In this document: in pieces, positions 8,722 to 19,840 of the stretch | Layout: each line of letters starts with the position of its first letter | Numbering within the stretch: the first letter of the stretch is position 1 | NCBI GenBank assembly: GCA_027579435.1 | Contig: JANBPK010001328.1 | Location: 1 to 24,111, forward strand | Source: Candolleomyces eurysporus | Taxonomy: Eukaryota > Basidiomycota > Agaricomycetes > Agaricales > Psathyrellaceae | Direction: 5' to 3' | Length of the DNA stretch: 24,111 nucleotides | Translations under genes and position numbers: made by a program | The notes under the pieces: generated by a model | What the model was told of the DNA's origin: nothing | What the model saw: only the letters and a program-made list of their open reading frames with translations | Databases searched by the model: none

Positions 8722-11181
8722 TCACAAATGGTTCGTCAACTTCAAATTTACCGCCACAACCACAGCAGCAAGCGTCATACTCGCCACAAAAACATTCTCA
8801 AACGTGACCCCAACCTCATTCGTCCCACTCACACTCCCCTTACTCGTACTTCCCAAGTGGGCTTTATCGACGTTCATCGCCCTGTGTCCATTCGACGTCG
8901 CTAATACTGATGGGTCGATGATCGCAGTGTTCACGTTTTTGGTCATTACCGTTGTAGGGAAGGTAGTCGTTGCCCCTCTTTCGACTTCAAGTAGTACATC
9001 GCCAGTGAGGAAGACAAGTGCCACTCCCAATGCAGGGACTCGGGTATTGCACACATTGTTGTGTTGGTCGCAAGATACGGTCTCTATGTTCTCTGATTCC
9101 CGGAGGCGGCCATCGAGCTCGAAGTTGGCTTCGAACGTCTCGAGTACCTGGAGTCAACATTCAGAAGCTAAAGGAGGGTGATCGGTCGACTTACCGGAGC
9201 CGCCCAGGTAAAGTTACGCTTTTGAGAGAGGGACGAAGCCAACAGGTGTCTGATTTAACGCAGAGGACAATGAGTCGCAGGCTCAGCTGCAAGAGAGTAT
9301 TAAACACGTACTTCACTCTAACGTGACCCGGCGTCCCATTTGGCTGACCCGTCTGGCCTCCTCCAATGGAAATACCCACCTTAAAGCACGTTTAGTAAAT
9401 GGACTGAGTGGATTAGCAGCCAAAAATTACATTATAAAACACATTTTGACCACCGACATGGAAGAGAGCGCCAGAGAAATTGAAGTGGGCCATCGGCATC
9501 ACATTCCAATCCCCAGAGCGCAGCACCAATACCAGGGTAACCTCCGCAAGAAGCTGTATTCGTCTCAAACATAAGCAGTCGCTTACCCTTCTTGGGCATG
9601 CGTGGAGTCCCGGTACGGGTTCACGATTTCCCTTCCAGATTCGTGCGTGAGGAAGGTTGGGAACAACTCCTGGGGGTCACGAGGCGTGCCAACTCCAAAC
9701 TCGGCGTAGCAGTTGAGTGGGATAACTGGCAAAGAGAATAAAAGGGTCAGAAAGCGTGGAGATGCCGAGCTAGATCCGACTTGCTGTTCCACAGCAAGGA
9801 AGGCAAGGTTATTGCTGTAGGAGTCAACAAACCCTGTGTCCCACACTTGTTCTGAAAATTAGTCTCCAGCGGCGATGTTAGGACCGATGAGCAAGCCACG
9901 GTTGACAACGTGTTCGTCTCTGTCCATTGCGCTTACTAGCCTGTCGAATTCCCCAAAGTAGTTTTAAGAGCCGTAGCCCTAACGAGGACCTGAGATTCGA
10001 TGTACCAATATGAAATAATTAAACTTACTACCTATGGCCGTGCCGAGCATACAGATCGGGCTCGTTCCCCGCCTGGAGTCCGATTAACCTTGATCCAAGT
10101 ACCTGCTGGCCGACCTCGGCCACGGCGGGGCGGAAGTCATTCGTGTCATGAAATTGTATACCCAGAAACCAGTCCATTGGTACAAAGTTAGAGATGTTGC
10201 CCATCATGTAGATGAGATCTCGGGTATAGTCCAAGGGAGGCGTCTGCGTTGGATTTGACACGCCATGAATATCCTTTTCCAAAATGCGTCCGTTGTCGGC
10301 ACGGTCTACCAGGACCGCAGTTTCTTGCGTGTTTCCACCCACTCGAATGCGAACGCTGCCTGCCCTCCTCGCAAGGTTGGAGAGAAGGTTGAGGAAAGGA
10401 GCTTGAAGAACGGTTCTGAATAACGCCGTTAGCGTAAAGCGAAAAAAGATGCGAGGATTGGGAAAGCGGATGCTTTCCTGAGTGCGACGAGGAGGAGGGA
10501 AAATAATAGAATTCTGTTATTTTCGCGACTAGCCAGAGTGGGCGCATCACGTTCATCATCAACTGTGCAGTTGGTGATGGGTGTGATGTCGGCGGGGTGG
10601 AGCGAGCGATCCGCCTACTCTTAGTCTCCCGTAGCCAGACTGACGATTTCTGCGTGTCGTTACTTTAGTAAGAACACATTCATCAGTAGCTTACTCTACC
10701 CCATCCTTTGATGCGGTACTCCTGCGTCGTTCCGCATCTCGGATTTTGGTTGCTGAACGTGCGAATTCCTACCCACTACGCGCCAGCAACAGTCAGTGTC
10801 TTATGTCACCCCACCCAGACCCCACCACACCAAAGAGAGGCTCATGCACTCACAAACTTGATCCCCCACCGACATCTCAACCGGAAACCCGAAAAACGCG
10901 CCATTCTGCGATATCGAAACGCCCGGCGTCCCCCCATTCCTCGACTGAATCCCAAACTGCGTTTGTATAGGAGGATTCGGAGGTGGTGGTGCGTGAAGCG
11001 TCGTCGGGTCATACGCCGCGGCGCCTGTATAGCTCGCTGCGTCCGCNTGTTGCTGTCGACGTTCCCAGGGGGCCAAGTTGGTGGCCAAGTTGATTATAGA
11101 CGCTCACGGCAGCGAGGGTGAATGGGGTAACGAGAGGGCGTGCGCCAAGACGCTGAATATGACCCGTTTGGAGACCGTCAT
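8722..11181 (-). pseudogene. GH79-2: decayed duplicate of the GH79 gene
   Basis: Co-linear with GH79-1 but broken repeatedly. The start ATG is at 11181. A 7-nt deletion near 11130 shifts the frame and brings a stop after about 25 codons. A surplus N lies at 11047. The 13-nt microexon (10775-10763) is followed by a GC instead of GT donor. Intron 2 (10762-10416) is 347 nt against 58 in GH79-1. Exon 3 (from 10415) keeps VGGNTQE and GNEPDLYARHGHR. In exon 4 a Trp codon is replaced by a stop at 9861-9859. Exon 5 has lost 2 nt near 9718 and further short stretches. Nearly all of exon 6 (about 300 nt, from the PPTNQS block onward) is missing. The last exon (9138-8722) is open and exactly 417 nt, as in GH79-1. 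No functional enzyme can be made. Confidence 0.9.
10430..10745. other. ~290-nt insertion with inverted repeats inside GH79-2 intron 2
   Basis: The GH79-1 counterpart intron is 58 nt; here about 290 nt of extra sequence sits between homologous ends. It contains three inverted repeats: a 24-nt near-palindrome centred on GAATTC at 10500-10523, a hairpin with 12-nt arms at 10554-10579 (one mismatch, loop TG), and GATGCGG...CCGCATC at 10710-10738. An AGATGCG at 10447-10453 is mirrored by CGCATCT at 10733-10739 near the other end. No protein is coded. It may be a small non-autonomous element, but no target-site duplication could be defined. Confidence 0.45.
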
Positions 11182-11556
11182 GATGTTTTTGGGATTGTCT
11201 CCACCGGTGCCACGACGAGGGGAGGGGCGATGCTGTCCGGTCAGGGATTTGTCGAGGAATGGAGGATCGGAGGGGAGGAAGAGAAGGAGGAGAAAAGATG
11301 CTAGTCCTGCGAGAAGGTCGAATTTATCACGCGAAGAGTGCAGCGTATTGCATACTTGCCGCACCCCTCAGCCTGAGCCTGATCTCCTCCTTACAAGCAG
11401 CCGGTCGCCGTCTCCAGCTTCAAGCTCGCAGAAAAAGCAAGAGGATATCGTGCACATACAAGACTCATACTTGTGAAAGTGCTAGTAAGACAAATTAAAA
11501 AGAACAGCTACGAGTTGGTGTGATCAGACCAAACGGTAACGACCCCATCGGCTTGA
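11182..11556 (-). promoter_or_regulatory. GH79-2 upstream region and P450-B 3' flank
   Basis: Duplicate of 3906-4292, with the same pyrimidine-rich tract (about 11263-11298, minus strand), the same GTG-initiated upstream frame and the P450 3'-flank segment around 11395-11435. Nothing else was recognised. Confidence 0.45.
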
Positions 11557-13873
11557 TCAATCCACCTTCCGCTTCCTGAACATCATCTCTGCCTTAGGGT
11601 CAGGAATCCTGTTACCGGCAAACCACCTTCCAGGCGGAACCTCCCTTGCATCTCCCGGAAGCTTGATATCGTAATTCAAAAGGATGTGAGCTGTCATCGC
11701 CTTGATCTCGTTCACCGCGAAGAACCGCCCAGGGCTAGAAAGAATTTAATGGTTTGATAGTGAGCTTCGCTACCGAATCTAGAATATGTTGCAAGAACGC
11801 ACCATGCATGACGTCCATTACCAAATATAAGGTAGGTAGAGTCCAAAGACACCATTTGATGGCGCAGAGGATCATATTCATTCGTGCCATTCTGTCGCAT
11901 CTCAGAGAATCTGAACCCATTGAAGGAGAGAGGGTCCTCGTAAATCGCCTTTCCAATTGGCAAGATGACGTCAATATATATCTTATCAAGAGTTTCGAGG
12001 TGACTTACAGGGTCTGAATGAACTCCCGCACTCGCAGCCGCGATCGTATACCCAGCCGGAATGGTCAGCCCATTCGAGAAGGTGAAATCCTTCAGGGCTT
12101 TCCTTTCGACAGCGACTGATTCCATCAATAGTTCCATTTAGATCCAGCGATTGCAAAGGAGAAGAAGACTTACTATTGCTCACACCAGACAACCTACCCG
12201 ACTCCTTCATGAAACTGTCGAGCTTCCACATCCGACCCATGGCCTCCTTGGTCCATCCATAATTACCAATAACTTCCTCCATCTCCAGTCTGAGAGGCTC
12301 GATGTATTCAGTTCGCGCAGCGATGTCAAATAGAGTGTTGGTTAAGATCTATAAATGCAGAATTATCAACATGCAAGTCACGAATCTGCCAGCATGGTAT
12401 CGGGCGAGGGTGAGGGCATACAACGAGAGACATACCAAGGTGGTAGTGTGAATGGCAGCAAAGTTGATAAACATGACCCGGACGGTGATGTCCTCGACGT
12501 TCTTGTGCTCGGGAGGAGCAAAGTCAATTAGCCAGGAAATCAAATCGCTCTGTACCACAGATTCAGCGCATGATTTGACACTTTAACAGGGATCAATATA
12601 CTCACCGGTCTGCCCTCCCAGTTTGGACCATACTTTGCATCTTTCTCAATCCTGTCGGTTATAATCGGACCCAAGAACTTCTCCACTTTCTTTGTCATTG
12701 ATTCGACCTTGTTCAGGAACAGAGCAGCAATACTATGTATCTCAATATCAGTAACCGGGACGGGATAAGTATAGACAAGCGCAAAAGCGTACGGTTTCAA
12801 AGGTTTTGGGAACATAAGAGTGAGCTGTGCGGCAATCATGACATGGATAGTCCAACCTTCCTGAATTTTGCGATATTCAGGGTCTCTGCCTGAGAGAGAC
12901 ATCGGTCAGCTGTCAGATAAAATACGTTCGCGAGAGGGTAGCAAAGGAGTGATCAAACCTACAGAGAGGAAGGCCAACGAAGAGTCGATTGGTCGTTCGA
13001 CAAACGATATGGATAAGATTTGCTTGCAGCTGCAAAGCTTGCCAATCTACGAGAGGAATGTAGCTCAATAGGTCAACCGACCGAATGCTGGAAATCTGGT
13101 AAAGTTGGGACTGACCGCTTCCATTAGGCAAGTACTGATTACACGATTGCACAATCTCGTCCCTAATCTCCGCAAACCGAGACGGGAAAGCCCTTGTCAA
13201 GGAGCTTCTGACGACTCCGAGTTGGAATTCGTTAGCATGCGCATGTTTACCAAACACTATTTCGGTTTGGAGTCGCTAAAGGCACACACACGGAGGTCGG
13301 CACCATGTTTAGCTTGAAAGCTGGAGATAAGAAAGGAAGTGAGGAGAGGACGTACATCAACTATGACTAGGTTGAAAGAGAAGACCTCCGCAGGAGCTTT
13401 TCGCAGCTCCTCAATCAGCTTCTCTCCGCTAATGACAATAAGCCATCCGGTCGAAGTGGTGATGGATGGAACCTTGAACGCCGTGCCACGGTACTACACA
13501 GGGCCCGATGAGATGGCCAGGAGTGTAGTAAAGTACGTAGTAGCGACCAACGTACCTTGATATACCCCTCCTTTACCCACTTATGACCATGAAAGATGAA
13601 CCTCAAAGAATCCAGAGTCGCTCCCAAAAGGCTATCAGATCCTATTGTCGGAATGTTGCGAATCTAAGTATAGGTGGATCAACGGGCGTTAATTTCATGA
13701 TGCGATGCGGTGATGACTTGCAAGACGCTGATGAGGCACCAAGCATCTATGCATTGACAGTGTTATCAATGTATGAAGAAGCTCACCTTGGACCGAATCC
13801 TATAAAACATAAAACATTGGTGCAAAACGTACACAACAATAACTGTACCCAGTAGATCAGTGATAGTCGCCAT
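11557..13873 (-). CDS. P450-B: cytochrome P450, CYP512/ent-kaurene-oxidase-like, intact
   Basis: Membrane-anchored mono-oxygenase, 506 aa from 12 exons: 13873-13787, 13663-13556, 13493-13356, 13275-13116, 13046-12963, 12889-12793, 12732-12606, 12549-12436, 12348-12174, 12115-12009, 11948-11803 and 11734-11557. All introns are GT-AG and the summed CDS is 1521 nt. The N-terminal anchor is MATITDLLGTVIVVYVLHQC, followed by IRNIPTIGS. The I-helix is FAAIHTTT (about 297-304), ExxR is KESGR (Glu about 354), and the haem loop is FGNGRHACPGRFFAVNE with Cys448. P450-A, C and D have His where B has Asn (FGHG). It is the closest paralogue of P450-A, with the same extra intron (13276-13355) that C and D lack. 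The resemblance to basidiomycete CYP512 and to ent-kaurene oxidases is in the GRHACPGRFF loop and the IPT(I/V)G start. Substrate cannot be told from sequence. Confidence 0.92.
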
Positions 13874-13940
13874 GTTGAACCACCAGCAGCGAGAGGAGTG
13901 GTATTGAAGACACAGAGAGCGAATTGCGACTCACAGAAGC

Positions 13941-13998
13941 CTTTATATACGAGTTTTACGGGGTCAGGCGCCGAGTTTGACATATCAGGATTATTCAA
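13941..13998 (-). promoter_or_regulatory. P450-B promoter: TATA box plus conserved upstream block
   Basis: TATATAAAG on the minus strand at 13949-13941, about 70 nt before the ATG. The ggcgccgag...tgacatatcaggattattcaa block lies at 13967-13998. Both match P450-A closely. Confidence 0.6.
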
Positions 13999-14810
13999 AA
14001 GGGCCTTGAAGAAGGGTCATGAGAGCGTAACGTAGTGCTTCTTTGTGGGACATTGTCACTGTGACAGTCTGGGAATTCAAACAAGGTGTCAGGCATGATG
14101 GAACCAGATTCGTATCCAGAATACTTCTAAAGAAGGCCCCATAAGTAGGTCATTGGGAGATGAGGTGTATCGTAATGTCAAGGGGGGNAATAAGAATAAG
14201 ACACTGTTGAGATATGTTTCTGGAAGCAGGCGAAGGGTTTCTGTATACCTACCTGATCGCCTCTTCTCTGACAAGGGTGAGCAGAGAAATGGCTCCATAT
14301 GTGTCTATAGCTGGCATACCGACAAGATAGCAGTCCCTCCCTCTTCATCTTGAGCGTCGATCCGATGGAGGAAGGAGAAGGGCTTCTTCGAGTGTCGTGA
14401 GGATTACAGCATGGGCTCACTTTTTGTCCGGGAGACTGAGATTGCGCGGAGCTAGCCCGAATGTCACACTTGCAACTAGAATGGTACAGGCGGCAATTAA
14501 ATAGGATGAGATAGGCGTCAGATATCGATATGAACATACCATAGGTATATCATGGAACCACCAGAAGATTAGATCTCTATAGACTCTTATGTAAGTCCTC
14601 GCAGATCCACAGATATTGTCACGACCTCCTTCGGCACTAACTTCGTCGACTCACCTGACACTCCTTGAAAGCAGTCAATTGCGAGCTTGCAGCAAAATAT
14701 CAGAGCATCGTATTTAGCAATTGCCAGTGAGAATACTAGCAAATCAAAGAAGAGAAAAGGTACGAGTCAATCCAATCAAAGAGAACGGTAACGACCCCTT
14801 GGGCTCAATC
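13999..14810. other. Spacer behind P450-B with PPR-tail fossil
   Basis: No gene. About 14000-14560 is P450 5' flank homologous to the A, C and D upstream regions; it contains an N at 14188 in a G-run. About 14485-14656 aligns by eye with the 3' end and 3' flank of the PPR gene (20480-20600). On the minus strand a fossil reading ESTKLVPKEVV corresponds to ESTKFVPKADV of the true gene. From about 14660 onward the sequence is the P450-C 3' flank. Confidence 0.6.
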
Positions 14811-16949
14811 TCAATCCACCTTTCGCTTCCTGAACATCATCTCAGCGTTAGGGGCAGGAGACCTGGCACCGCCGAAATACTTTCCAGGTGGGATCTCCTT
14901 CGAGTCTCCTGGGAGCTTGATATCGTAGTTCAGAAGGATGTGAGCCATCATCGCCTTGACCTCGTTCACCGCGAAGAACCTCCCGGGGCTGGAGGGTTTC
15001 AATAGCTCGACAGTGAGCTTCAATCCTCGAGGTCAAAACTGTTGAAAAGACGTACCAAGCATGACGTCCATGACCAAAGAGTAGGTAGGTAGAGTCCAAA
15101 GACACCATCTGATGGCGCAGAGGGTCGTATTCGTTCGTGCCATTCTGTCGCATCTCAGAGAATCGGAACCCATTAAAAGAAGTGGGATCTTCATAAATCG
15201 TCTTTTACGTCGACCAGATAATGTCAGTATATTTGTTGAGAGGATTGCATATAAATGACGTACCGGGTCTGTGTGAACACCTGAACTGGCAGCCGCGACC
15301 GTGAACCCAGCAGGAATAGTCAACCCATTTGAGAACGTGAAATCTTTCACAGCTTTCCTTCCGATCGCGACTGATTCGAACTCGACTCAGAAACCAGCAC
15401 TTGCGAAGCGAAGTATCAAACTTACTGTCACTGATACCAGACAATCGGCTCGACTCCTTGATGAAACTATCGAGCTTCCACATTCGGCCCATCGCCTCCT
15501 TAGTCCACCCATGATTACCGATGACTTCCTCCATTTCCTCTCTGAGAGGCTTGATGTACTCAGGTCGTGCTGCGATGTCCAATAGGGCGTTGGTTAAGGT
15601 CTAGAAAACGTAAGATGATCAACACGCAGGCACGGTGAAGGTAGACAACGAAAGTCATACCAATGAGGTAGTATGAATGGCGGCGAAGTTGATAAGCATA
15701 ACGCGAACAGTGATGTCCTCAATGTTCTTGTGCTCCGGCGGAGCGAAATCGATTAACCAGGAGACCAAATCGTTCTGTCCTAAGAGTTCAATACAGAAGT
15801 CACTCGAACTCGGATATAGATGTACTCACCGGTCTACCTTCCCAGTTAGGGCCGTGCTTTGCATCATTCTCCAGCCTCTCAGTGATAATCGGACCCAAGA
15901 ACTTCTCCACTTTCCTTGTCATCGACTCGACCTTGCCCACGAACAGCTTAGCGATACTATAGCTCCCAAAATAAGTGATAGGGACAAGACTTATGAGTAC
16001 GAAAGACGCACGGTTTCAAAGCTTTCGGGAACAGATGGGCGACGTGTGCGGCAATCACGACATGGACAGTCCAATCTTCCTGGATCTTGCGATATTCGGG
16101 ATCTCTACCTGAATCACCAGCGTCCAAGTTCTGAGCATGTTCGCCAAAGCAGCCTCCAGAGGAGATATAACCACTTACAGAGAGGAAGACCGACGAAGAG
16201 TCGATTACTCGTTCGACAAACGATATGGATAAGATTCTTTTGCAGGCTCAACGAAACCCAGTCTATTTTAATAAGTGATAAGAGGTCAACAGAATTTTCA
16301 CGATACAACAAAGCACGATACAACAAAGGACTCACCGCTTCCAGTAGGCAAGTAATGCTTGCAGGATTCAACAATCTCGTCTGTAATCTCCGCAAACCGA
16401 GATGGGAAAGCTCTTGTCAAAGGGCTCCTGACGACACCGACTTGGAATTCACTAGCATGTGCGTGTTTACCGAACACTACCTCAGTTTGCATCGAGTCAA
16501 TTGTGGTCTCGCTGAAAGATAGAACGTCTGATGGAGCTTTACGCAGTTCCTCAATCATCTGTTCCCCGTTTACGAAAATAAGCCACCCAGACGATGTAGT
16601 GATAGTCGGGATCTTGAACGCCATCCCTCTGTACTAGAAGTCGGTGTGAGTTGTATAGTTTATCTCATTCGAACAGCAGTTATGGACGTACCTTGAGATA
16701 CCCCTCCTTAATCGACTCATGACCACGAAGAACGAACTTGAAAGAATCCAGGGTCGCTCCCAAAAAGTTCTCCGATCCTACGGTTGGGATATTGCGAACC
16801 TGAGTATGAGGATCAGTTTCGCGATGCAGCGATAAATCGCAAGCGCTGATGATGAAACTCACCTTGGACCGAATCCTATAAAACATGAAACATTGGTGCA
16901 AGAAATACACAATGGCTGCAGTAATCAGCAGCTCAGTGATGGTCGCCAT
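14811..16949 (-). CDS. P450-C: cytochrome P450, CYP512/ent-kaurene-oxidase-like, intact
   Basis: 506 aa from 11 exons: 16949-16863, 16799-16692, 16633-16336, 16262-16179, 16108-16012, 15956-15830, 15774-15661, 15600-15426, 15370-15264, 15201-15056 and 14988-14811 (CDS 1521 nt, all GT-AG). The membrane anchor is MATITELLITAAIVYFLHQC (1-20), then VRNIPTVGS (30-38). The I-helix FAAIHTTS spans about 297-304, where an acidic-Thr pair is replaced by His-Thr as in related fungal P450s. ExxR is E354-R357 in KESSR. The haem loop FGHGRHACPGRFF has Cys448, with TG and C on different exons. The stop is TGA at 14813-14811. Exon 3 is continuous where A and B carry an intron. The middle part (15600-16120) is almost identical to P450-D, introns included, while exon 9 differs much more. 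Role: probable oxidation of a hydrophobic metabolite at the ER; the substrate is unknown. Confidence 0.92.
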
Positions 16950-17713
16950 ATCGGTTTGCGTCGATGGCGAGAAGAAAAGTGAAGTTGGGGTCTGGCCTAC
17001 AATCAGAGAAGTCTTTATATATAAACTTCTGACGGAGGCTAGGCACCGAGGGTGACATTATCCAGATTATTCAAAAGGTCGTATGGAGACCCGAATCTCG
17101 GGCCTTGAGGTATGACCATGGGAGTGCAAAGTGGTGCTTCTGTGTGGGACAATGGAAATTATGAGAGTCTGGGAATTCAAGCCTTAGACGTGGTCGAACC
17201 AGATTCGTATCCCAGTTAGTCTTTCAAAAGACCAATGAGAATTGGGTATATCGTAATGCCCAGGAAGATACTGTAAGGAAACCAGTGTTGAGATGAGCTG
17301 ACACGTTACAAGGAGGTGGATACTGGACAACGATATCTACCTGATTTGCCTCCTCCTTGTCAAGGTTGCTCAGAAATGGCTCTATACGCGCCTACAGCTA
17401 GCATACAGCCAGAGCGGGTCTGCCATCCCTAGGTTGACGTAACCTCGAATATGGAATGAGACGAGCTTCTTCGGGTGCGGGAAGGTCGTCAGCTGCTGTA
17501 ACATGGGCCCACATCGCCTGGCACGGTCAGTTTACCCCGAGCTATCCCCGAATGTCACGGTTGCAACCAGAAATGGTGCGACCTGATATTAGGACGAGAC
17601 GGGCATCAGATATCAATATTTGTTAGTGAGAATACTAGCAAAGCAAGTTCAAAAAAAAGCTACAAGTCAATCCAACCAAAAGCAAACGGTAGCGACGACC
17701 CCTTGGCTCGATT
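16950..17713. promoter_or_regulatory. P450-C promoter and P450-D 3' flank
   Basis: The TATA element (minus strand TATATATAAAGA) is at 17022-17012, about 65 nt before the ATG. The upstream block aggcaccgagggtgacatta...ccagattattcaa is at 17041-17074. Further on, blocks shared with the other P450 5' flanks run to about 17615 (gggcatcagatatcaatat). The sequence then jumps directly to a P450 3' flank (gttagtgagaatactagcaaagc, from about 17620). The PPR-tail fossil seen behind A and B is missing here, presumably deleted. Confidence 0.55.
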
Positions 17714-19840
17714 TCAATCCACCTTTCGCTTCCTGAACATGATCTCTGCGTTAGGGGCAGGAGACCTGGCACCGGCAAAATACGTTCCAGGTGGGATCTC
17801 CTTTGAGTCTCCTGGGAGCTTGATATCGTAGTTCAGAAGAATGTGAGCCATCATCGCCTTGACCTCGTTCACCGCGAAGAACCTCCCGGGGCTGGAAGGT
17901 TTAATGTCTTAACAGTGAGCTTCGATTCTTAAGGTCAAAATTGTTGCAAAGACGTACCAGGCATGACGTCCATGACCAAAGAGTAGATAGGTAGAGTCCA
18001 AAGACACCATTTGATGGCGCAGGGAATCGTATTCTTTTGTGCCATTCTGTCGCATCTCAGAGAATCGGAATCCATTAAAAGATTTGGGATCTTCATAAAC
18101 CGTCTTTTACGTTGACCAGATATCTCAATATCTTTGTTGAGAAGCATAGCCTGTAAAAGACGTACCGGGTTTGTGTGAACACCTGAGCCGGCAGCCGCGA
18201 CCGTATACCCAGCGGGAATAGTCAACCCATTTGAGAACGTGAAATCTTTCACCGCTTTCCTTGCAACCACGACTGATCGAGCTCGAGTCAGAAACCAGCA
18301 GTTGCAAGTCTAAGTATCAAGCTTACTTTCACTTATTCCAGCCAATCGGCTCGACTCTTTGATGAAACTATCGAGCTTCCACATTCGACCCATGGCCTCT
18401 TTAGTCCATCCATAATTACCGATGACTTCCTCCATTTCCTCTCTGAGAGGCTTGATGTACTCAGGTCGCGCTGCGGCGTCCAGTAGGGCGTTGGTTAAGG
18501 TCTATGAAAATATAAGACGATCAACACGCAAACACGGTGAGGGTAAACAACGAAAGCTATACCAATGAGGTAGTATGAATGGCGGCGAAGTTGATAAGCA
18601 TAACGCGAACAGTGATGTCCTCAATGTTCTTGTGCTCCGGCGGAGCGAAATCGATTAACCAGGAGACCAAATCGCTCTGTGCTCAGAGTTCAATACAGAG
18701 GTCACTCGAACTCGGATATAGATGTACTCACCGGTCTACCTTCCCAGTTAGGGCCGTGCTTTGCATCATTCTCCAGCCTCTCAGTGATAATCGGACCCAA
18801 GAACTTCTCCACTTTCCTTGTCATCGACTCGACCTTGCCCACGAACAGCTTAGCGATACTATAGCTCCCAAAATAAGCGGTAGGGACAAGACTTTTGAGT
18901 ACGAAAGACGCACGGTTTCAAAGCCTTCGGGAACAGATGGGCGACGTGTGCGGCCATCATGACATGGACAGTCCAATCTTCCTGGATCTTGCGATATTCG
19001 GGATTTCTACCTGAATCACCAGAGTCCAAATTTTGAGCATGGTCGCCAAANGCAGCCTCCAGAGGAGATATCCACTTACAGAGAGGGAGACCGACGAAAA
19101 GTCGATTAGTTGTTCGACAAACGATATGGATGAGATTCTTTCGCAGGTTCAATGAAACCCAGTCTAACTTTAGTCAGAGATCGACGGAAATTTCACGATA
19201 CGACAAAAGGACTCACCGCTTCCAGTAGGCAAGTAATGCTTGCAGGACTCGACGATCTCGTCCGTAATCTCCCCAAACCGAGATGGGAAAGCTCTTGTCA
19301 AAGGTCTCCTCACGACATCGACTTCGAAATCATTGGCATGTGCATGTTTCCCAAACACTATTTCACTTTGCATCAAGTCAACTGTGGTCTCGCTGAAAGA
19401 TAGCACGTCTGATGGGGCTTTGCGCAGCTCCTCGATCATCCGTTCCTCGTTTACGAAAATAAGCCACCCAGACGATGTAGTGATAGTCGGGATCTTGAAC
19501 GCCATCCCTTTGTACTAGAAGCCGGTGCGAACCGTAAGGTTTTATCTTATCCGAGCAGCAGTTATGGACGCACCTTGAGATACCCCTCTTTGACCGACTC
19601 ATGACCACGAAGAATGAACTTGAGAGAATCCAGGGTCGCTCCCAAAAAGTTATCAGATCCTACGGTTGGGATGTTGCGAATCTAAGTATGAGGATCATGA
19701 AGATCAGTTTCGTGATGGAGTGATCAATCGCAAACACTGATGAAGAAGCTCACCTTGGACCGAATCCTATAAAACATGAAACACTGGTGCAAAAAATACA
19801 CAATGGCTGCAGTAGCCAGCAGCTCAGTGGCAGTCGCCAT
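17714..19840 (-). CDS. P450-D: cytochrome P450, CYP512/ent-kaurene-oxidase-like, intact
   Basis: 506 aa from 11 exons with exactly the lengths of P450-C: 19840-19754, 19681-19574, 19514-19217, 19163-19080, 19010-18914, 18858-18732, 18676-18563, 18501-18327, 18272-18166, 18103-17958 and 17891-17714. The N at 19051 falls inside intron 4 and does not touch the reading frame; it is surplus compared with P450-C. The anchor is MATATELLATAAIVYFLHQC. The start of the soluble domain is IRNIPTVGS, the I-helix FAAIHTTS, ExxR KESSR and the haem loop FGHGRHACPGRF with Cys448. Distinctive changes from C include VVARKAVKDF in exon 9 and NGTKEYDSLRH in exon 10. It is the copy nearest to the PPR gene and the one whose 5' flank is still contiguous with the real PPR 3' end, so it may sit at the ancestral location. 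Activity and substrate are unknown. Confidence 0.92.

Larger units (their letters stand above)
8216..15302. repeat. Segmental duplication, unit 2 (TFIIE-beta exon 1 - GH79-2 - P450-B - P450-C)
   Basis: This is the partner of unit 1. It begins inside TFIIE-beta intron 1 sequence (from about 8216) and runs to the position in P450-C exon 9 equivalent to the end of unit 1. Unlike in unit 1, the C/D-type P450 continues beyond that point as a full gene. Confidence 0.75.

Noticed and set aside
15677..16522. 281-aa open frame on the plus strand
   Set aside because: It is antisense to exons 3-7 of P450-C and exists because both exons and introns there happen to lack plus-strand stops. It shows no domain, and the corresponding frame in P450-D is shorter.
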